NCBI GenBank assembly: GCA_963924555.1
Contig: OZ004585.1
Location: 5,221,488-5,285,487 of the forward strand
Direction: 5' to 3'
From: Crambe crambe
Taxonomy: Eukaryota; Porifera; Demospongiae; Poecilosclerida; Crambeidae
Length of the DNA stretch: 64,000 nucleotides
Within the stretch, counting starts at the first letter, position 1; every line of letters starts with the position of its first letter. The notes beneath the pieces were generated by a model that did no database searches, was not told the origin of the DNA, and was given only the letters and a program-made list of their open reading frames with translations. Below, piece by piece: positions 19,613 to 32,600 of this stretch. The position numbers were made by a program, and so were the translations under genes.

Positions 19613-21005
19613 GTACATGTACTTCCAGAACTATAGGCCTCTCTAATGCATTCAAGTGCAGTGATGATGATTCCAGCAGTGAATCATAGTTGTGACTGAA
19701 CTGCTGACACAAAAAAAAAAGTATCATAATACCAATTACAATCCATTCTGAGAAGCAGCATAAGCATGAAACCTACCTACCCATCCAGATACTAATAATA
19801 ATAATCATATCCCACCATGCTTTTGTATGCTTTGAGCTCTTTTTCAGCCATATGACTATAGGTGTCAGGATACTCATACATGTCCTTGAACTTCCAGCCA
19901 TACGTATCTTTCAGCCTTACTTTCATCACAAAAACAATTACCACTCAATGCCTCATGCATACCATTGCCACTCAAAATGGCTGCCAACATATTGCATGAT
20001 GTGTGTATAATAATTGACCACACCTTTCGAATATCACTTATAGCTATGTAAATACTTTTGTTATACATGATCTTTAGTGAATAACCAATGGATATACTGT
20101 AACAGTACCTTGCCCTAAAACCAGCTTGCTGCAATTCATGTTCAGCTGCGCATGCTGTGCCAACTAGCTAACCATTCACTAGGGAAATGCAAAGCATTGT
20201 GGGGCGAGCACGTATGCTCAGTTTACCCAAGGTCATCATGGAAATAAACTACAATGTTAGGACGTACGGACATATGATATCAGTACATTTGATGAAAGGT
20301 CATCATCACTACTAGTAGTACATATCAGTACATATTTATGGGTGAAAGGTCATCATCACTACTAGTAGTGTGGGGCTCGCTTTACTCACCCCAATAATGC
20401 CATTTCCCCCAAAATATGAATTTTTTACCCCTCGAAAATAACCAGCTATACGGTATTAACCTTACCTCCTCCTAGAGTGATAAGTGCATGCACTTATTAA
20501 CCCAAGTCTACGGTATTATTATATCATAACTTACTTCTCGATTCAATACCATTTCTTCTACAGATATCTTCCAGTCTACATCCCCAAACTAAAGAAAAGG
20601 TAGCTCCTTGTATTATTATGGATATCCACAGAATCATCTTGTATCTGTAGATGAATAAGGATAATCATTACAACAGAGTCAGCTTGATCAAAAATCTGCA
20701 CATGATGCCCTAACCGCATGTAGACATTAGCATTAATTACATGTACCTGGAGTGTAGACTGATATCTACATTTCAATGAGTCATGTCAGCTTGATCACTG
20801 CGTGCGCTCGCTTGCTGAACTGCTACGTAGCATTTGAAAGTGTAGCTAATAAGCTTTCTTTTGATACTAAAATCTCAAAATTCTTAATCTGCTCCAAGTA
20901 TGGCTGATTTGCAAAAGTTAACCTCCTTAAAATTAAAGCACAATAATTATTCCAACAGTTGTAGAGATTACTATAGCGCTGATTGGCTCCAACTTGTTTA
21001 TGCAT
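19613..21005 (-). other. Unrecognised coding-like segments, copy 1
   Basis: Minus-strand open segments kept in both 28-kb copies: YLEQIKNFEILVSKESLL (about 20830-20910), NANVYMRLGHHVQIFDQADS (about 20630-20740), DVDWKISVEEMVLNRE (about 20535-20583, before a GTAAGT donor), a run with EYPDTYSHMAEKELK (about 19810-19890) and HNYDSLLESSSLHLNALERP (about 19613-19703). In one segment copy 2 carries 18 extra bases in frame. I do not recognise the product and could not join the exons with confidence. The spacer position allows a gene starting near the CpG patch at 22.3 kb. Confidence 0.3.
20276..20371. repeat. Two-copy tandem repeat
   Basis: GAAAGGTCATCATCACTACT occurs twice, about 50 bp apart, each preceded by CAGTACAT and followed by AGTAGT. 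Same in copy 2 at about 48485-48578. Confidence 0.6.
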
Positions 21006-22199
21006 GAACTCCTAAAGCAGTTCCTATGATCCATTATGAAAAAACAATCAAGTTGGTGCTACCAATAAGGACAATGTACACATACCTGGGGCATTTTGGA
21101 GTGTAGATCTAGATATCAGAGAGTACAATAATATACTCTCTAAGTAGGGACGGCAAGAATGCCCCATTGGACTAATACATCACAGGAAAGGTTCGTCACA
21201 AGCTACATGCATGTGGAATTGCCTGAGGATAAGGCTAGAATCATCCCCTGCCTCCTTGATTCTGGACCTTGTGTCTAACTAGCAAACTGCATTTGCTGTT
21301 GTCCAGTCCAGGTGTTGTATCGATTCATTAGTCATAAAGCAGCTAACAATTTACACAAGTGAACTTCTCTCTTGAGAACTGTACTTTCGATGCTAACAGT
21401 ATTGTGAGTGATTTGCCAAAAACCCTAGCTAGGCACTGGGAATTTTACTCGATGCTCAAAGTCTCAAACCTTAATAAGCACACCCAAAGTATATTATGCA
21501 TAACACAAATAAAGGCCTTTAAAGATTATACTATTAGTGATATTCTAGATACATTTTATCAGGCTCATCCATCTCCGAATAATGCATAACTAACAATAAT
21601 AATTATTATTTACAAGTGAGTGCAAAAAATATTAAGTAGGGATGGCCCAAAAATTTACTACTGCAGCATCATATCAAACCAAGCTGTGTGCCAAAATCGT
21701 ACTTTGAATGCAGCATCATATCAAACCAGGCTTGGATTGAAGAAGCTAGTTCTCACCTCCTGGCATTGTTATTCAGTGTCAACTAAAGCCAAGAAAAGAG
21801 TGACAAGATACAAAAGGTAGTATAGATACAAGCATATAAAGTTCTGGTGATTTTGCTCCATGCACAAGGCTTTCATGGCTGATTAACTAGCTAGAAAAAC
21901 AGTAGAATGTAGTCATATTATATTATTGTGTTGTTGTTTTTTTAACTTACGTAATTATACTCCTCATCCCCAGCAGGTTAAAAAAATTTGCTAAGAATCT
22001 GGTTCCCAAACTTCTCTTATGTATGAGATAGATTCCAGTTTTACTATATAGAGCATGCTGGGTCATCCCTATAGCTAATTATTATATATTATATAGCTAG
22101 AGTGCTAGCTCACTCTCTGACTGTCTTACCTGAGAATGAAGATCACTTTAGCCTACTCCCTCATCAAATAGACGACAAAAAATAGCAACAACTACACCC

Positions 22200-22375
22200 C
22201 AAATTCAAAGCGAGGGTGGGCCTGAGTTCAGACTACGCATGCGCAGATTCAAGTTGGCGCCCAAATCCCGCCCGCGCCCTCGCGCGCCCGGCCGGCCGGC
22301 CGGCCGGCCGGCCAGGCGCCACGTCATGCGTGCACGTCACGCCGCCCGGACATGCGCATGGGCAGTTCATCGAGT
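22200..22375. promoter_or_regulatory. CpG-rich patch with NRF1-like words
   Basis: The only strongly GC-rich patch in the spacer: TACGCATGCGCAGAT, a run of GGCC units (about 22288-22311), CATGCGCATGGGC. NRF1-type GCATGCGC words mark promoters in many animals. Copy 2 (about 50485-50600) keeps the flanking words but has far fewer GGCC units. Promoter function and target are inference; the minus-strand segments to the left are the nearest candidates. Confidence 0.35.
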
Positions 22376-22995
22376 AATTTCATGGTAGAGTCATAAAACC
22401 TCATATCTATGGTAGAGTTTATTGGCATTGGAGAATCTCAGTGAAGATCTGAATCTTAGAATACAAGAGAGGAATGACTTAACTTCGATAGTATGACATA
22501 CATAGCCACAGAATAAGGGCGATCAATAACTTATGTTTGGTGACTTAAAATTATTGTGTCCTGGAGACTGGTAAACTTACTATTAGTACATAGCTATCAC
22601 CTCAGGATTGAAAACAAAATTGGCACACTATATTGGCAGGAAGTGAAATTGGAAGTGCTTGCTAGCTATAGGAGATACCGGTATAGCACTCGAGGCACTC
22701 AGTCAGTACTGCACATGCAGAGTTTATTATACCAATAGACATGCACGGCTGCATGGCTAGCACATAGCTAGATCTATGATTGAATACTGGATCTTATAAC
22801 AGCTTTCTTCCTCCATAAATTGCGCTCTATAGCTACATACACATAGGTGGAGGACAAGGTTATCCGTAATGTGCAGCTGGAGGCCACTGTGAGGGGGAGA
22901 GTGCGGGAGGGGGATGTGCCCCCTCCCATGCGAAGCTTTGGGTATTATTGAATACTGGATGCCCATTTCAGACTACAAAAAGCCAAACAATAATC

Positions 22996-23272
22996 AATAA
23001 GGATTTCCGTGAAATAAAAAAAAATGTAGGGATGACCATTGCTCAAAAAAAGGAAATGGGATCAATCTTTGTCCTGTATATCCAGCCAACAATCCCTACA
23101 TTTACGTCGGGTAGCTAGCTTCAGATTATAGTGTATGTATATGTAGGGATTGTTGGCTGGATATACAGAACAAAGATTGATCCCATTTCCACTCCCTACC
23201 CTTGTTTCCTTACTTTTTGAGCAGTGGTCATCCCTACATCTTTTTCATTTCACGGAAATGTTTTTTCCCTTA
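22996..23272. mobile_element. Foldback MITE family F1 at duplication edge
   Basis: Palindrome with arms AATAAGGATTTCCGTGAAAT and the inverse ending TTTTTTCCCTT, with the same core as 12962-13262. Homology between the two 28-kb copies ends about 40 bp right of this element. Confidence 0.75.
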
Positions 23273-23299
23273 CTTGTTCCTGGTCTTTTCTCTCTCTTT

Positions 23300-23330
23300 C
23301 TTATGTATGTATGCATACCTATATTCTATT
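23300..23330. other. Right edge of 28-kb tandem duplication (copy 1/copy 2 junction)
   Basis: Sequence matches copy 2 through TTATGTATGTATGCATA (to about 23315; copy 2 about 51572) and then differs completely. Left of the edge is the spacer of A1; right of it is the 3' flank of A2. Confidence 0.6.
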
Positions 23331-24461
23331 TCCAGAAGTTGGCAACTATGATCTATATTAATTCATAGCTATGTTTCGTACATTCAAACATTCTCTACGA
23401 CGATCATTCGGTAACATTGTTGGGGATACACCCTCACACTGGACATCAGATGACTTAGAACAGACTGTATACGATTCACGCGATTCATTACTAGGTATGC
23501 ATGGGACATGTCTCAGACATAACATTCCCCAACATGAAGTATAGTGGTGGCAGTTATCAGTGGCAGACCCAACTGCATGAGGTAGCCATCGATGCAAGGA
23601 GGGCAAGTTATCATCCCCCCTCCTTGTAGTTATCATTACATGGGGGCAACCCTGCTGGGGCCTCCAATATTCTATTTTGGGACGACCGCTGGGGCCCCCT
23701 AGCTCTATGTTCTATGAAGGGGCATATGCCCTCGCTGGGCCAAGATTACAAGTTTTGGGGGAGTGGCCCCTGCAGCATCATCGAATCTGTATTCCACATA
23801 GCTACATGTGGAAGGTAAATAGTAGTCCTAAGTGCAAATTGTTGTTAGCTACGTATATAGCTCCAGTCTTTGAGATATTTGCCACCAATAGGAGGTACCC
23901 TATTCACTGGATGAGTGAAATTTCACTGTATATGACATTTTTGATACAACTAGCTAATTAGCTACTGTATATGCAGTCCATTCGGGTAACATTTAGCTAC
24001 GTGGTGACTTTGATTTTCACAGATCTGAGTTTACCTTTACCTGACTTTGACTGAAAAGAAAGAAAAAAATAAAGAAAGAAAGGCCTACCACTAATTTTTT
24101 GCCTAGCTACTTTTTGTACAATTGTGCATTCAATATTCAATAACTCACTTTGTATCTTTTACACTAATTTTTAATCATTATGCAAAGTCAGGGATAAATG
24201 CATGGGCATAATCAAAAAAAAAATTTTGAGCATTAATTGCCTCATAGGTTTTAAAAATGTTGGTTCAGGCCTATTGGGTATGAAAATCAAGCTATAGTTA
24301 ATATTTTGATAAGTGTGCTTGCTGAACTCAAAACCAGCAGACACTGGTTGGTGAGGACTGTACATAGCCTCCAGTTTAGAATTCTATGCGAGGGCCATTT
24401 ATATTGGCAGAAGAGCATCACCCTAGGAGTAGTTCCCATCTAAGTTTCATGGTTTATGTAC

Positions 24462-24463
<2 letters not shown>

Positions 24464-24495
<32 letters not shown>
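24464..24495. repeat. (CT)n microsatellite
   Basis: About 16 CT units just downstream of the A2 stop codon. Confidence 0.9.
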
Positions 24496-24501
<6 letters not shown>

Positions 24502-24554
24502 GTTTATTCGAATAGAGAAAAGGGTAATACTTAATTTAGCAAACAATGGTAGCT

Positions 24555-26626
24555 TTAATACAAGTAGTTATAGCTATCCTCAGTAGCCTCAGAAAATTCA
24601 GAAAATGCTACATATCCAGCCACTTTTTCTAGTAATGAGTCAACTTTCTGCACTATGTCTTCAAAAGAGGGTCTCCTTTCAGGCGATTCACTCCAGCATT
24701 GAGTAATCAGATTATACCTGAAGTGAAAGGTAGAAGGTAAGTATGTATATAGCTACCTATTGGAAAGTTGAATTTGATGTACGTAACGAATCCTGCTATT
24801 TTAAAATATAGACTCAATTGAAATACTTTGGTTCCAAAGACGTTTCCAAGAGTTATGACATAGTACATATATACCACTTGCAAAGACTTCAGTATAGATA
24901 ATAGGAAGAGGTACAATGTAACTTGGAACCATAAAGGAATTTCATGCAAGGTAATGTTGTTTTTAAGCAGGCATGCTCACTCCACAATGTCTTTATGAAA
25001 TCTATAATTATAGCCCTTACACTTCAGAAGTGCAACTTGAATTGCTGGGTTTCTGCAGTCTCTGTCCACTCTTGAGATAGTCAAGCAGGGCCCAGGGGTG
25101 AATTCCAGGATAGGGGGTGAGACCAAGACTAAAGACTTCCCAGCATGTCACTCCATAGGACCACTGAAGTAATTAATTTTATTATACTGCTGTAATTGTG
25201 TACTTTGTAGTACATATATAATTAAACCCAGAAGACATGCCAAGTACAGTTAGCTAGATAGTAAATCATCTTACTACACCTGTCTTCTCAGAGAAGATCC
25301 GATCGAAAAGACTCTCTATGGCCATCCATTTAATAGGAAGTCTCTCGTGAGAGTCAGGTCTTTCTTCACTTCGTCCCTGTCTGAAGTAATTTTTAGAGTA
25401 CATGTCTTCTGTAAGACCAAAATCACCAACTTTGATAGTGAACTGGTCGTCTATCCTATTTTAAAAATGGGCAAATTATTATTTACTTACTGTTACAGAT
25501 AATTAGCTATAGAGGCCTACATACATGCAGTTGCGAGCAGCCAGGTCTCTGTGCACAAATTTCTGTGCTGACAAGTAATTCATTCCTTTGGCAATTTGGA
25601 AGCAGATTGATAGCAATTTTCTCTGGGTACTCTTAATCTAAGGCAAAATATTGTTTAGACATGTAGATAATGGATACAAGCTATTATCTGCATGAAGTAA
25701 TAATATAGACAGATTATGACAGCTTGGCTGCTTCAAAAGTCTTACAATGTTGCTTCATGCATTCTATAATAATTCAGAGAGTGTGCCTTTCAACAGATAT
25801 GCATGCATGATGCATGCTTAGTAGGGGAATGGGTGTGTTATGGAACAGTGAGATGTTATGGAACACTTTCTCAAAATCCATAATAATTATTTAGGTGGGA
25901 AAGTAAAAGTTTGTGTTTTACAATGCCCCACAGAATTATACCTAATATCCAACTGATGGCAACAGTCACTTTAAAGAAAGCATTAGACTTTTATAACATA
26001 GGCTCATAAGGGTACTGTGCCCTACATGACATTGTATACTATCTTAACTACAATAGAAACAGAGTGTTATTAGCTACGTAGCAATTAATTCCTGCAATTT
26101 CATACCATTGTTTCTCCAGCATCTCCAGCAATAGTAAAACAAGATCTCTCTTTCTTCAAGTAAGTTAAGAGATTACCATTAACCATGAATGGCATGACTA
26201 TATATGGGGTTTCTCCTACATCAATGCACACTCCTATCAGCTTCATCACATTTACATGGTCGAACCATCTCATCTTCTCACTCTCTATCATTAGGCCTTT
26301 TATATCGTTAACTGTGAAGGAATCTGAATGCATAAAATGAAGGGAGAATAATAATTATGCCTTGTTCAACAATTAAATAATTACCACTAGCGTTTAAGGA
26401 ACAAATAAAAATTTACAAAGATGACTTAAAGTTCTGAATTCTTCACAAAATACACACCAAAGTCCAGAATAGAGAGTTCATCATAGCTACTGCTTTCTAC
26501 ATAATACCATAGTGTGTCAGTATAATAGCTAATACTCACTTTTCAATGTCTTGACAGCTACTACTTCACCTGTAACCCTTCCTTGCCAGCCTGTGAGGTA
26601 GCTTTGGTACACCAGTCCATATTCTC
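24555..26626 (-). CDS. A2 tyrosine kinase domain exons
   Basis: Six exons. Visible kinase marks: glycine loop GEGEYGLVY (split across the upstream juxtamembrane exon), VAVK lysine, Glu in [28 protein letters not shown] catalytic loop (tyrosine-kinase form), DFG in KVGDFGL, activation loop with Tyr residues before IKWMAIESL, subdomain IX GVWSYG where DxWS is expected, and [12 protein letters not shown]. The tail ends YNYLY. The activation loop is five residues longer than in B. All other catalytic residues are present, so activity is possible but the Gly at IX makes it uncertain. Confidence 0.92.
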
Positions 26627-29600
26627 CTAAAATTATATCAGAGAGTATGGTAAGTAGGGATGGCATGGATTGCCCCATTACACTAATACTTAGTTTGTTT
26701 TTTTTTTGTTTTTTTTTGTTGTTGTTTTTTTCATAACTCCAGAATCAGCAACTAACTTGAAGACAGAATACCTTGTATGAAGAGCAGAAGACAAAGTAGT
26801 ATCATTTCACAGTGACTTCTAAAATCGCTATTTTCATCTGACCAGTTGTTCATCATGATCATGACCATCATCATCATCATCATCATCATTATCATCATTA
26901 TCATCATCATCAAACAACTTATTTCAGAAATGGTTCATTAAAATGTTATACCACACTACTCAAAATTGACTGCTTTATAATCAAGTTCAAAAAAGCATGT
27001 CATTTCCTACTTGCTAGCTTTCAACATACAATGTGGCAGACATTTTTATGCCCCGCTTCCCTATACACGTGATTCTTGGACCTTGACCCCACAACTGAAG
27101 TGAATCTGTCATTAGCTTTCTTTTGATGTTGGTCTATCAATGCTCAGGGCGTAAAACCTAGGCACTAGTCTGGTCATGAATCAAGCCTTGATGCAATACT
27201 AATCAAGTACGAGTGAATGCAAAAAATTTCTTCGAAATAAAAATGTGAAGTAGGGATGCTATTATAACTGCAGCTTCATTATGAAAACCAAGTACTGCAG
27301 CATCGAAGCAGTATGGCCCAAAAATCTAGCTGGAATATGTATTATAACTGCATGCAAGAGAGTGAACTTAGTGAAGTGACCCTTACCCATCATCAAGTAC
27401 GAGATACTATTCCTACTTCACTCCCTTGGCCCTTGATCATGGGAGTGAAGTAGGAATAGTATCTTGTACTTGATGATGGGTAAGGGTCACTTCACTAAGT
27501 TCACTCTCTTGCATGCAGTTATAATACATATTCCGGCTAGATTTTTGGGCCATACTGCTTCGATGCTGCAGTACTTGGTTTTCATAATGAAGCTGCAGTT
27601 ATAATAGCATCCCTACTTCACATTTTTATTTCGAAGAAATTTTTTGCATTCACTTGTTTGCATTCTTTTTCTTTGTGATTATGAAAATTGATAGACACTA
27701 AAGGTATAGCTAATGCTTCCTCAATTGAACTAAATTAATTTAATGATCAAATTTTATAGTATTTCATTCCGTTCAGGGAGGAGAGTTTGAAGGATGATCA
27801 TCTGCAGTGTAATGGAGTACTGAAAGGAGTGAACATTTAGAAAGTGAACGGCATTAGCTAATTGTTATGTATGTGATCACTGAAATAATTATTGAGATGG
27901 TACGTATGTCTTGCTTGAGGGAGGAGTATGGGGAGTTTATGCAGTGGCTGTGCATATTTGGTGTAGTGATCATAATGGCCACATCCTGTGCAGGTGTTAT
28001 ATGAGGAGAACTGCTATTAATTGCCCCACCCCTTTTATGAGGTAATATCCCGAAGATTATTTTCATACGAGGCCCAGTTAGATTTTAGGCTATCCCTACT
28101 TAACCTTTAGAAATTTTTTACGCTCACTTGTTTCTATCTTAGTGCTTGAAGTTGAATGAGGGAGGCTGCAGTACAGTACTATACAAAGCCAGCTCTACAT
28201 AAACCTTCTTTTGTAGGTACATACAGTGTCTCTGGTTGAAGAATTTGTTTAGCTATTTAAGTTTGGTTGATATGAAACTTTACAGCAACAGCAATGTAAA
28301 TGACATGTGCATGGCATGGTGAAGTGAGCTGACTACACTACAGCCAAGTACTGGCTATAATGCTATGCTACTATAGGATGCGAGCATCTGTACTGTAATT
28401 CAGCAAGGAGTGACTGGAACATCATCAGATAATAAATGAAAACTTTGGCTAGCTAAACTTACGTGGCTCCGCCTATAAGCCCCGCCCCCTTCAAAATGGC
28501 GTAGAAAGATTAGCAGTGTTCCAAGTGCTATAGAATAGTGAAGTAGAGCCTTAGTCAAAACTAATAGCAAAAGATCAGCCTCTAGGTGCCGCTCTAACAG
28601 ATGGCCAAAGCAGAATTTTGATGACTATAGCCAGTAAGTCGGTACGTCGATCTGATTATTATTATCCTTATTATTATTATAAAGAAATAGAACAAAAGTC
28701 AATTTTAGAACTCATTTTTTTCTTATGTTAGCGAATTTTTTTTGGCTTTTGAACATTCTCCTCTCTTCTTTGTAGATATAATAATTCACTGTAGCCTTCT
28801 GAGAACCTATAGAGTAAGGGTAGAAGAGAAAGAAGAGTTTTTAGTTTATACAGTCCTATGACCTTTGACCCGCCATCCCTACTTAGAGAGTGCTAGCGCA
28901 CTCTCTGATATCAGGTACATGCATAACACCAGTAAAAATTAAACACAAAATTAGGTCAATGGCGATCTTATTATTATAAACTGTATAGATACAAGCATTA
29001 GTCCTTCCAGATTTTATTTCAGCTCATGATGAAACCTTCAATGAATTACATAGCTGCAATACATGAACTATTAATTTGGATAGCAGGATCACAGCATCCA
29101 GTTGCCTATGTAATAGAGCATTATATCAAAAAGGTGATGAACATGCAAGTAAAGGGGAAAAAAATAAAAGTAGGGATGGCTGTGTGCAGTTCAAAAAAGT
29201 TCAGCAACAAGAGAGTGAACTTCAGTCAAGTAACCCTTTCCCCATCACCAATATTAACAAACTATGAACTAACTATTCCCACTCTTCTCCCTTTATATCT
29301 TATTTTGGCCTGTCATGGGAGTGAAGTAGGAATAGTGATTTGGTAATATTGGGGTTACTTGACTGAAGTTCACTCTCTTTTGGCTGAATTCTTTTGAACC
29401 ACACACACAAATCCCCACTTTTCTTGGAAAAAAATTTTTTTTTCCTTTATAATTATGATATTGTGGCTATGCCAGCTAAATTACTTTGAGAGTGCTGGCT
29501 AGCCACAGACAAACAGGTATTGGAAGGCACATAATATATTACGTATAAGGTATAAGGCACATAATATATTACGTATAAGGTATTCACCCTACTTTTTCAT

Positions 29601-32600
29601 TTTGAGTATATTTTCCCTCGGTAAATTTTTTCATACCAATCCCCCTATAGCTACCTAGCTAGCAGGTAATTAAATAATGATGCCAACCCCCTTTCTTGAC
29701 AAGAAATTATGAACACAACTCAAAATTGAACCTTTGAATTGCATAAGTAGAAAAATGAATTTGTGCTGCATAACAGAAGAGAAAAGATGAGAACATGCTC
29801 AGCAGACAGAAAAATTAATTATGTGGTATAAAAGATTGAATACCACTAGTGGTACTGCTATGTACGTAATGAATAAAATGGTGTCCATTATACAGCTTCG
29901 CAGAACTATCTGAATTTTCTATGCAATGGCTCAGAAATGGATATTCTATGATGGTGGTAGTAATAACAAAAATGAAACTTCAAAGTGCCTACGAAAGCAG
30001 AAACATTTTGAAATAGAATACTATTTTTCTGTACATATCAGAGAGTGCGGTAGCACTCTCTATTTAGGGTTAGTCCAGAATGGGCATGACTATAATCTGA
30101 AGCTACCTGACATATATGTAGGGATTGTTGGCTGGATATACAGAACAAAAGATTGATCCCATTTCCACTACTTTTTTGAGCAATGGTCATCCCTACATTT
30201 TTTTCATTTCACGGAAATGTTTTTTTCCCCTCATAATAATTATATGTCCTATGAAGCCATATAACTACAGACCACCACTTGCCATAAAAGAAGTGTAGAT
30301 ATCAAGCTAACTTATTATTTCTACTTAAAGCCTTAAAGCCTACTTGCGGTTAACACGCTACTGCTCTATATGCCATACAGCAGACTTGTTTACATAGGCT
30401 GAGCCAACAAGGGAGGAGCGAGGTATTATTCATATCACCTAGGATGCAATATCAAGAAGCCATTATAGGCGATAAAATAGTTAAACCATGCCTCACCTTA
30501 GTGCTGTACAGGATATATTGGGGCTCCACCCTCAGGTGTCATGCATTATATCCTGTACAACCCTCGTAGGCATGGTTTAACTATTATATAAGTTTGTGTA
30601 TTGTGTGTTTGGATATAGCAAAAGTTGGATCAAGCTAGTTATCACCAAACAATTAATTACCTTCTCCTATCAATTTAACCAGCTGAATATGACGACCAGG
30701 TATGATCAAGTTAGACTCATAAAAAATTCTGAACATTGAATTTTTTCCCTTCTCATCTCGAAGTGTTATAGAGTCCACTGCATCTGCAGGAATATTGATT
30801 CCAAGATTCATACTTATCTTAAATCATTCCTTACATGCATGTAGCTACATACTTGTTATAATAGAAGGTTCTGTACTTGCATTTCCATCTCTTGACCTAA
30901 ATTTAAAAAAAAATAATAGGTAATACTACTGCTCAGTAAGATCTTTCAATGCTGACTCCCTTTAATTATGTCCATGCACTGCAAAAAATTCTAATAGGGA
31001 CACTTTTCCGTTTACAAAAATAAGGACACCTGACCTGTCTTATTCCCTATAGAAATAATTAACATGTCAGGATACTTTAACATACAAAATTCATCAGGAC
31101 ACTTTATTATTCTATGTCCCACACTATAGCTACTGCTATAAAAAAAGGATGTATCTAGTTATAGGACACTTTATTCTGATGTGCCACACTCCACTGCATG
31201 CTAGAACTAGTCGGGACACTTCATTCTGTGTTCCACTCCAGTGCTATAAACATATGGACACCTATTTATCCCAGAAGAGTCAACATTGAGAGGTTTATAC
31301 TGTATTTTATCAACTTACATCACTTCTCTGAGTTTTGTACTATTATCACGGCGGTTTTTGATAACATCATTTTTGATCCTCTTACAGACAATCCACAAGC
31401 AAGTTGTAACAAAAATAACAACTATCACCAATGGTACAGCCAGAATGAATAAGACAAAATCTGAAACTGAATGTATGAAGTGTTTTTAACTATAATGACT
31501 TTTCGTGAATATTCTTTAGAGACACTGATCACACCCATTGTAGTTACATAATTATTATAGCCAGCTAGTTAGGTAGCTAAAGCCAAAAAAAAAAACACCA
31601 AAGAATTAGCTACTATTCATAATAGTAGGAAATGTTATTGTGAGGTAAATGAAGTGTGAACAGTACATAATCGAAACCCTGAAATCGTACCCCATAAAAG
31701 TATCCCACCACGTATGGTATAATATTTTGATTCTGATCAATCTTCCACACGAGGAACGGTTACTGTTATTTTTGTTCTTCAACACTAATCCAGTGCAGTT
31801 TTAGCTTATGGCACTCAAATGTAGGGAGCAAGTAGCTATTTTAATTGCAAGCTGATCGACTGTGCAAAACAAGACTTCCCTTATATTGTGTGGTGGTGGT
31901 ATACTCATCTACCAGTGCTGTGATCACTGGCTATACACCAGAGTATGTCAAATATTATGTGTGAAACAGTGTTGAACTGCACGCATACTTTACCTCTGCA
32001 TTCATCGCCACGCATCACATATCCTGCCCTGCAAGTACATGTGAAGTAACCATTGGTGTTATTACATACTCTATTGGCATAAAGAGAACAGTTATGGAGT
32101 CCACGAGCACATTCATCTTCATCTAAAAAGATTATAAAAAATTGTCATGTCAGAAAATCACTATGTAGCTCCTCTTCATTGGACATTGGAACATTTTTAT
32201 AACTGTAAACTTATAATTAGGATGAAACAAGCTATACAGAAGTGGCAGTGACATCTAATCATGGTTTTTTTCTTTCACCTTGATGTAGGCGACCTGCTAA
32301 TTCATGCAAATTCCGCTAAAAATAGCTATACAAAGTGATCATCTTTAACAGCTACAAGGATAAATACCTTCACATGTTCTTTGATCAAGTGACAGGATGT
32401 ATCCAGACTCACACAAGCATATAAAAGAGCCATTGGTATTTTTACATGAATGACTGCAGGTGCTATTGTCACATTCGTTAATGTCTGCATGGTTGATAAA
32501 AAAATACCCATCACTTTTGGAATGAATTGGCACACTCCAGACTGCCTTATAGCATGCACAAGTAGTTAAGTGGTATTGGTGCATTTAATCTCCACAATGG

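Larger units (their letters stand above)
16553..24554. other. Spacer between A1 and A2
   Basis: About 8 kb without a firmly supported gene. It holds several copy-1-only insertions (16727-16998, 17102-17270, 18230-19590), a hairpin, weak coding-like segments at 19613-21005, a CpG-rich patch at about 22.2-22.4 kb, MITE F1 at 22996-23272, and the right end of the 28-kb duplication at about 23315. From 23316 to 24554 I see no gene; this lies downstream of the A2 stop. Confidence 0.5.
27190..29450. mobile_element. About 2.2-kb copy-2-only insertion block
   Basis: Copy 1 passes directly from AAAGCCTTGAT to GTGGTTATGCC (about 115-142); copy 2 has 2.2 kb between the matching points. The block is bracketed by two related foldbacks (27213-27653 and about 29170-29430), with another end-like motif at 28085-28130. 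It may be several nested insertions rather than one. No convincing coding region. Confidence 0.5.
26627..30660. other. A2 intron (juxtamembrane-to-kinase)
   Basis: No supported exon. Contains an ATC/CAT microsatellite, a T-rich stretch, the left end of homology to base 1 (about 27071), a 2.2-kb insert absent from copy 1 with a large palindrome, a 30-bp tandem duplication and half a MITE F1. Confidence 0.6.

Noticed and set aside
26700-26740. T-rich run as a possible polypyrimidine or terminator signal
   Set aside because: Simple low-complexity intron sequence; no exon follows.
27854-28066. 70-codon minus-strand frame inside the 2.2-kb insert
   Set aside because: No domain, splice or conservation support; not present in copy 1.
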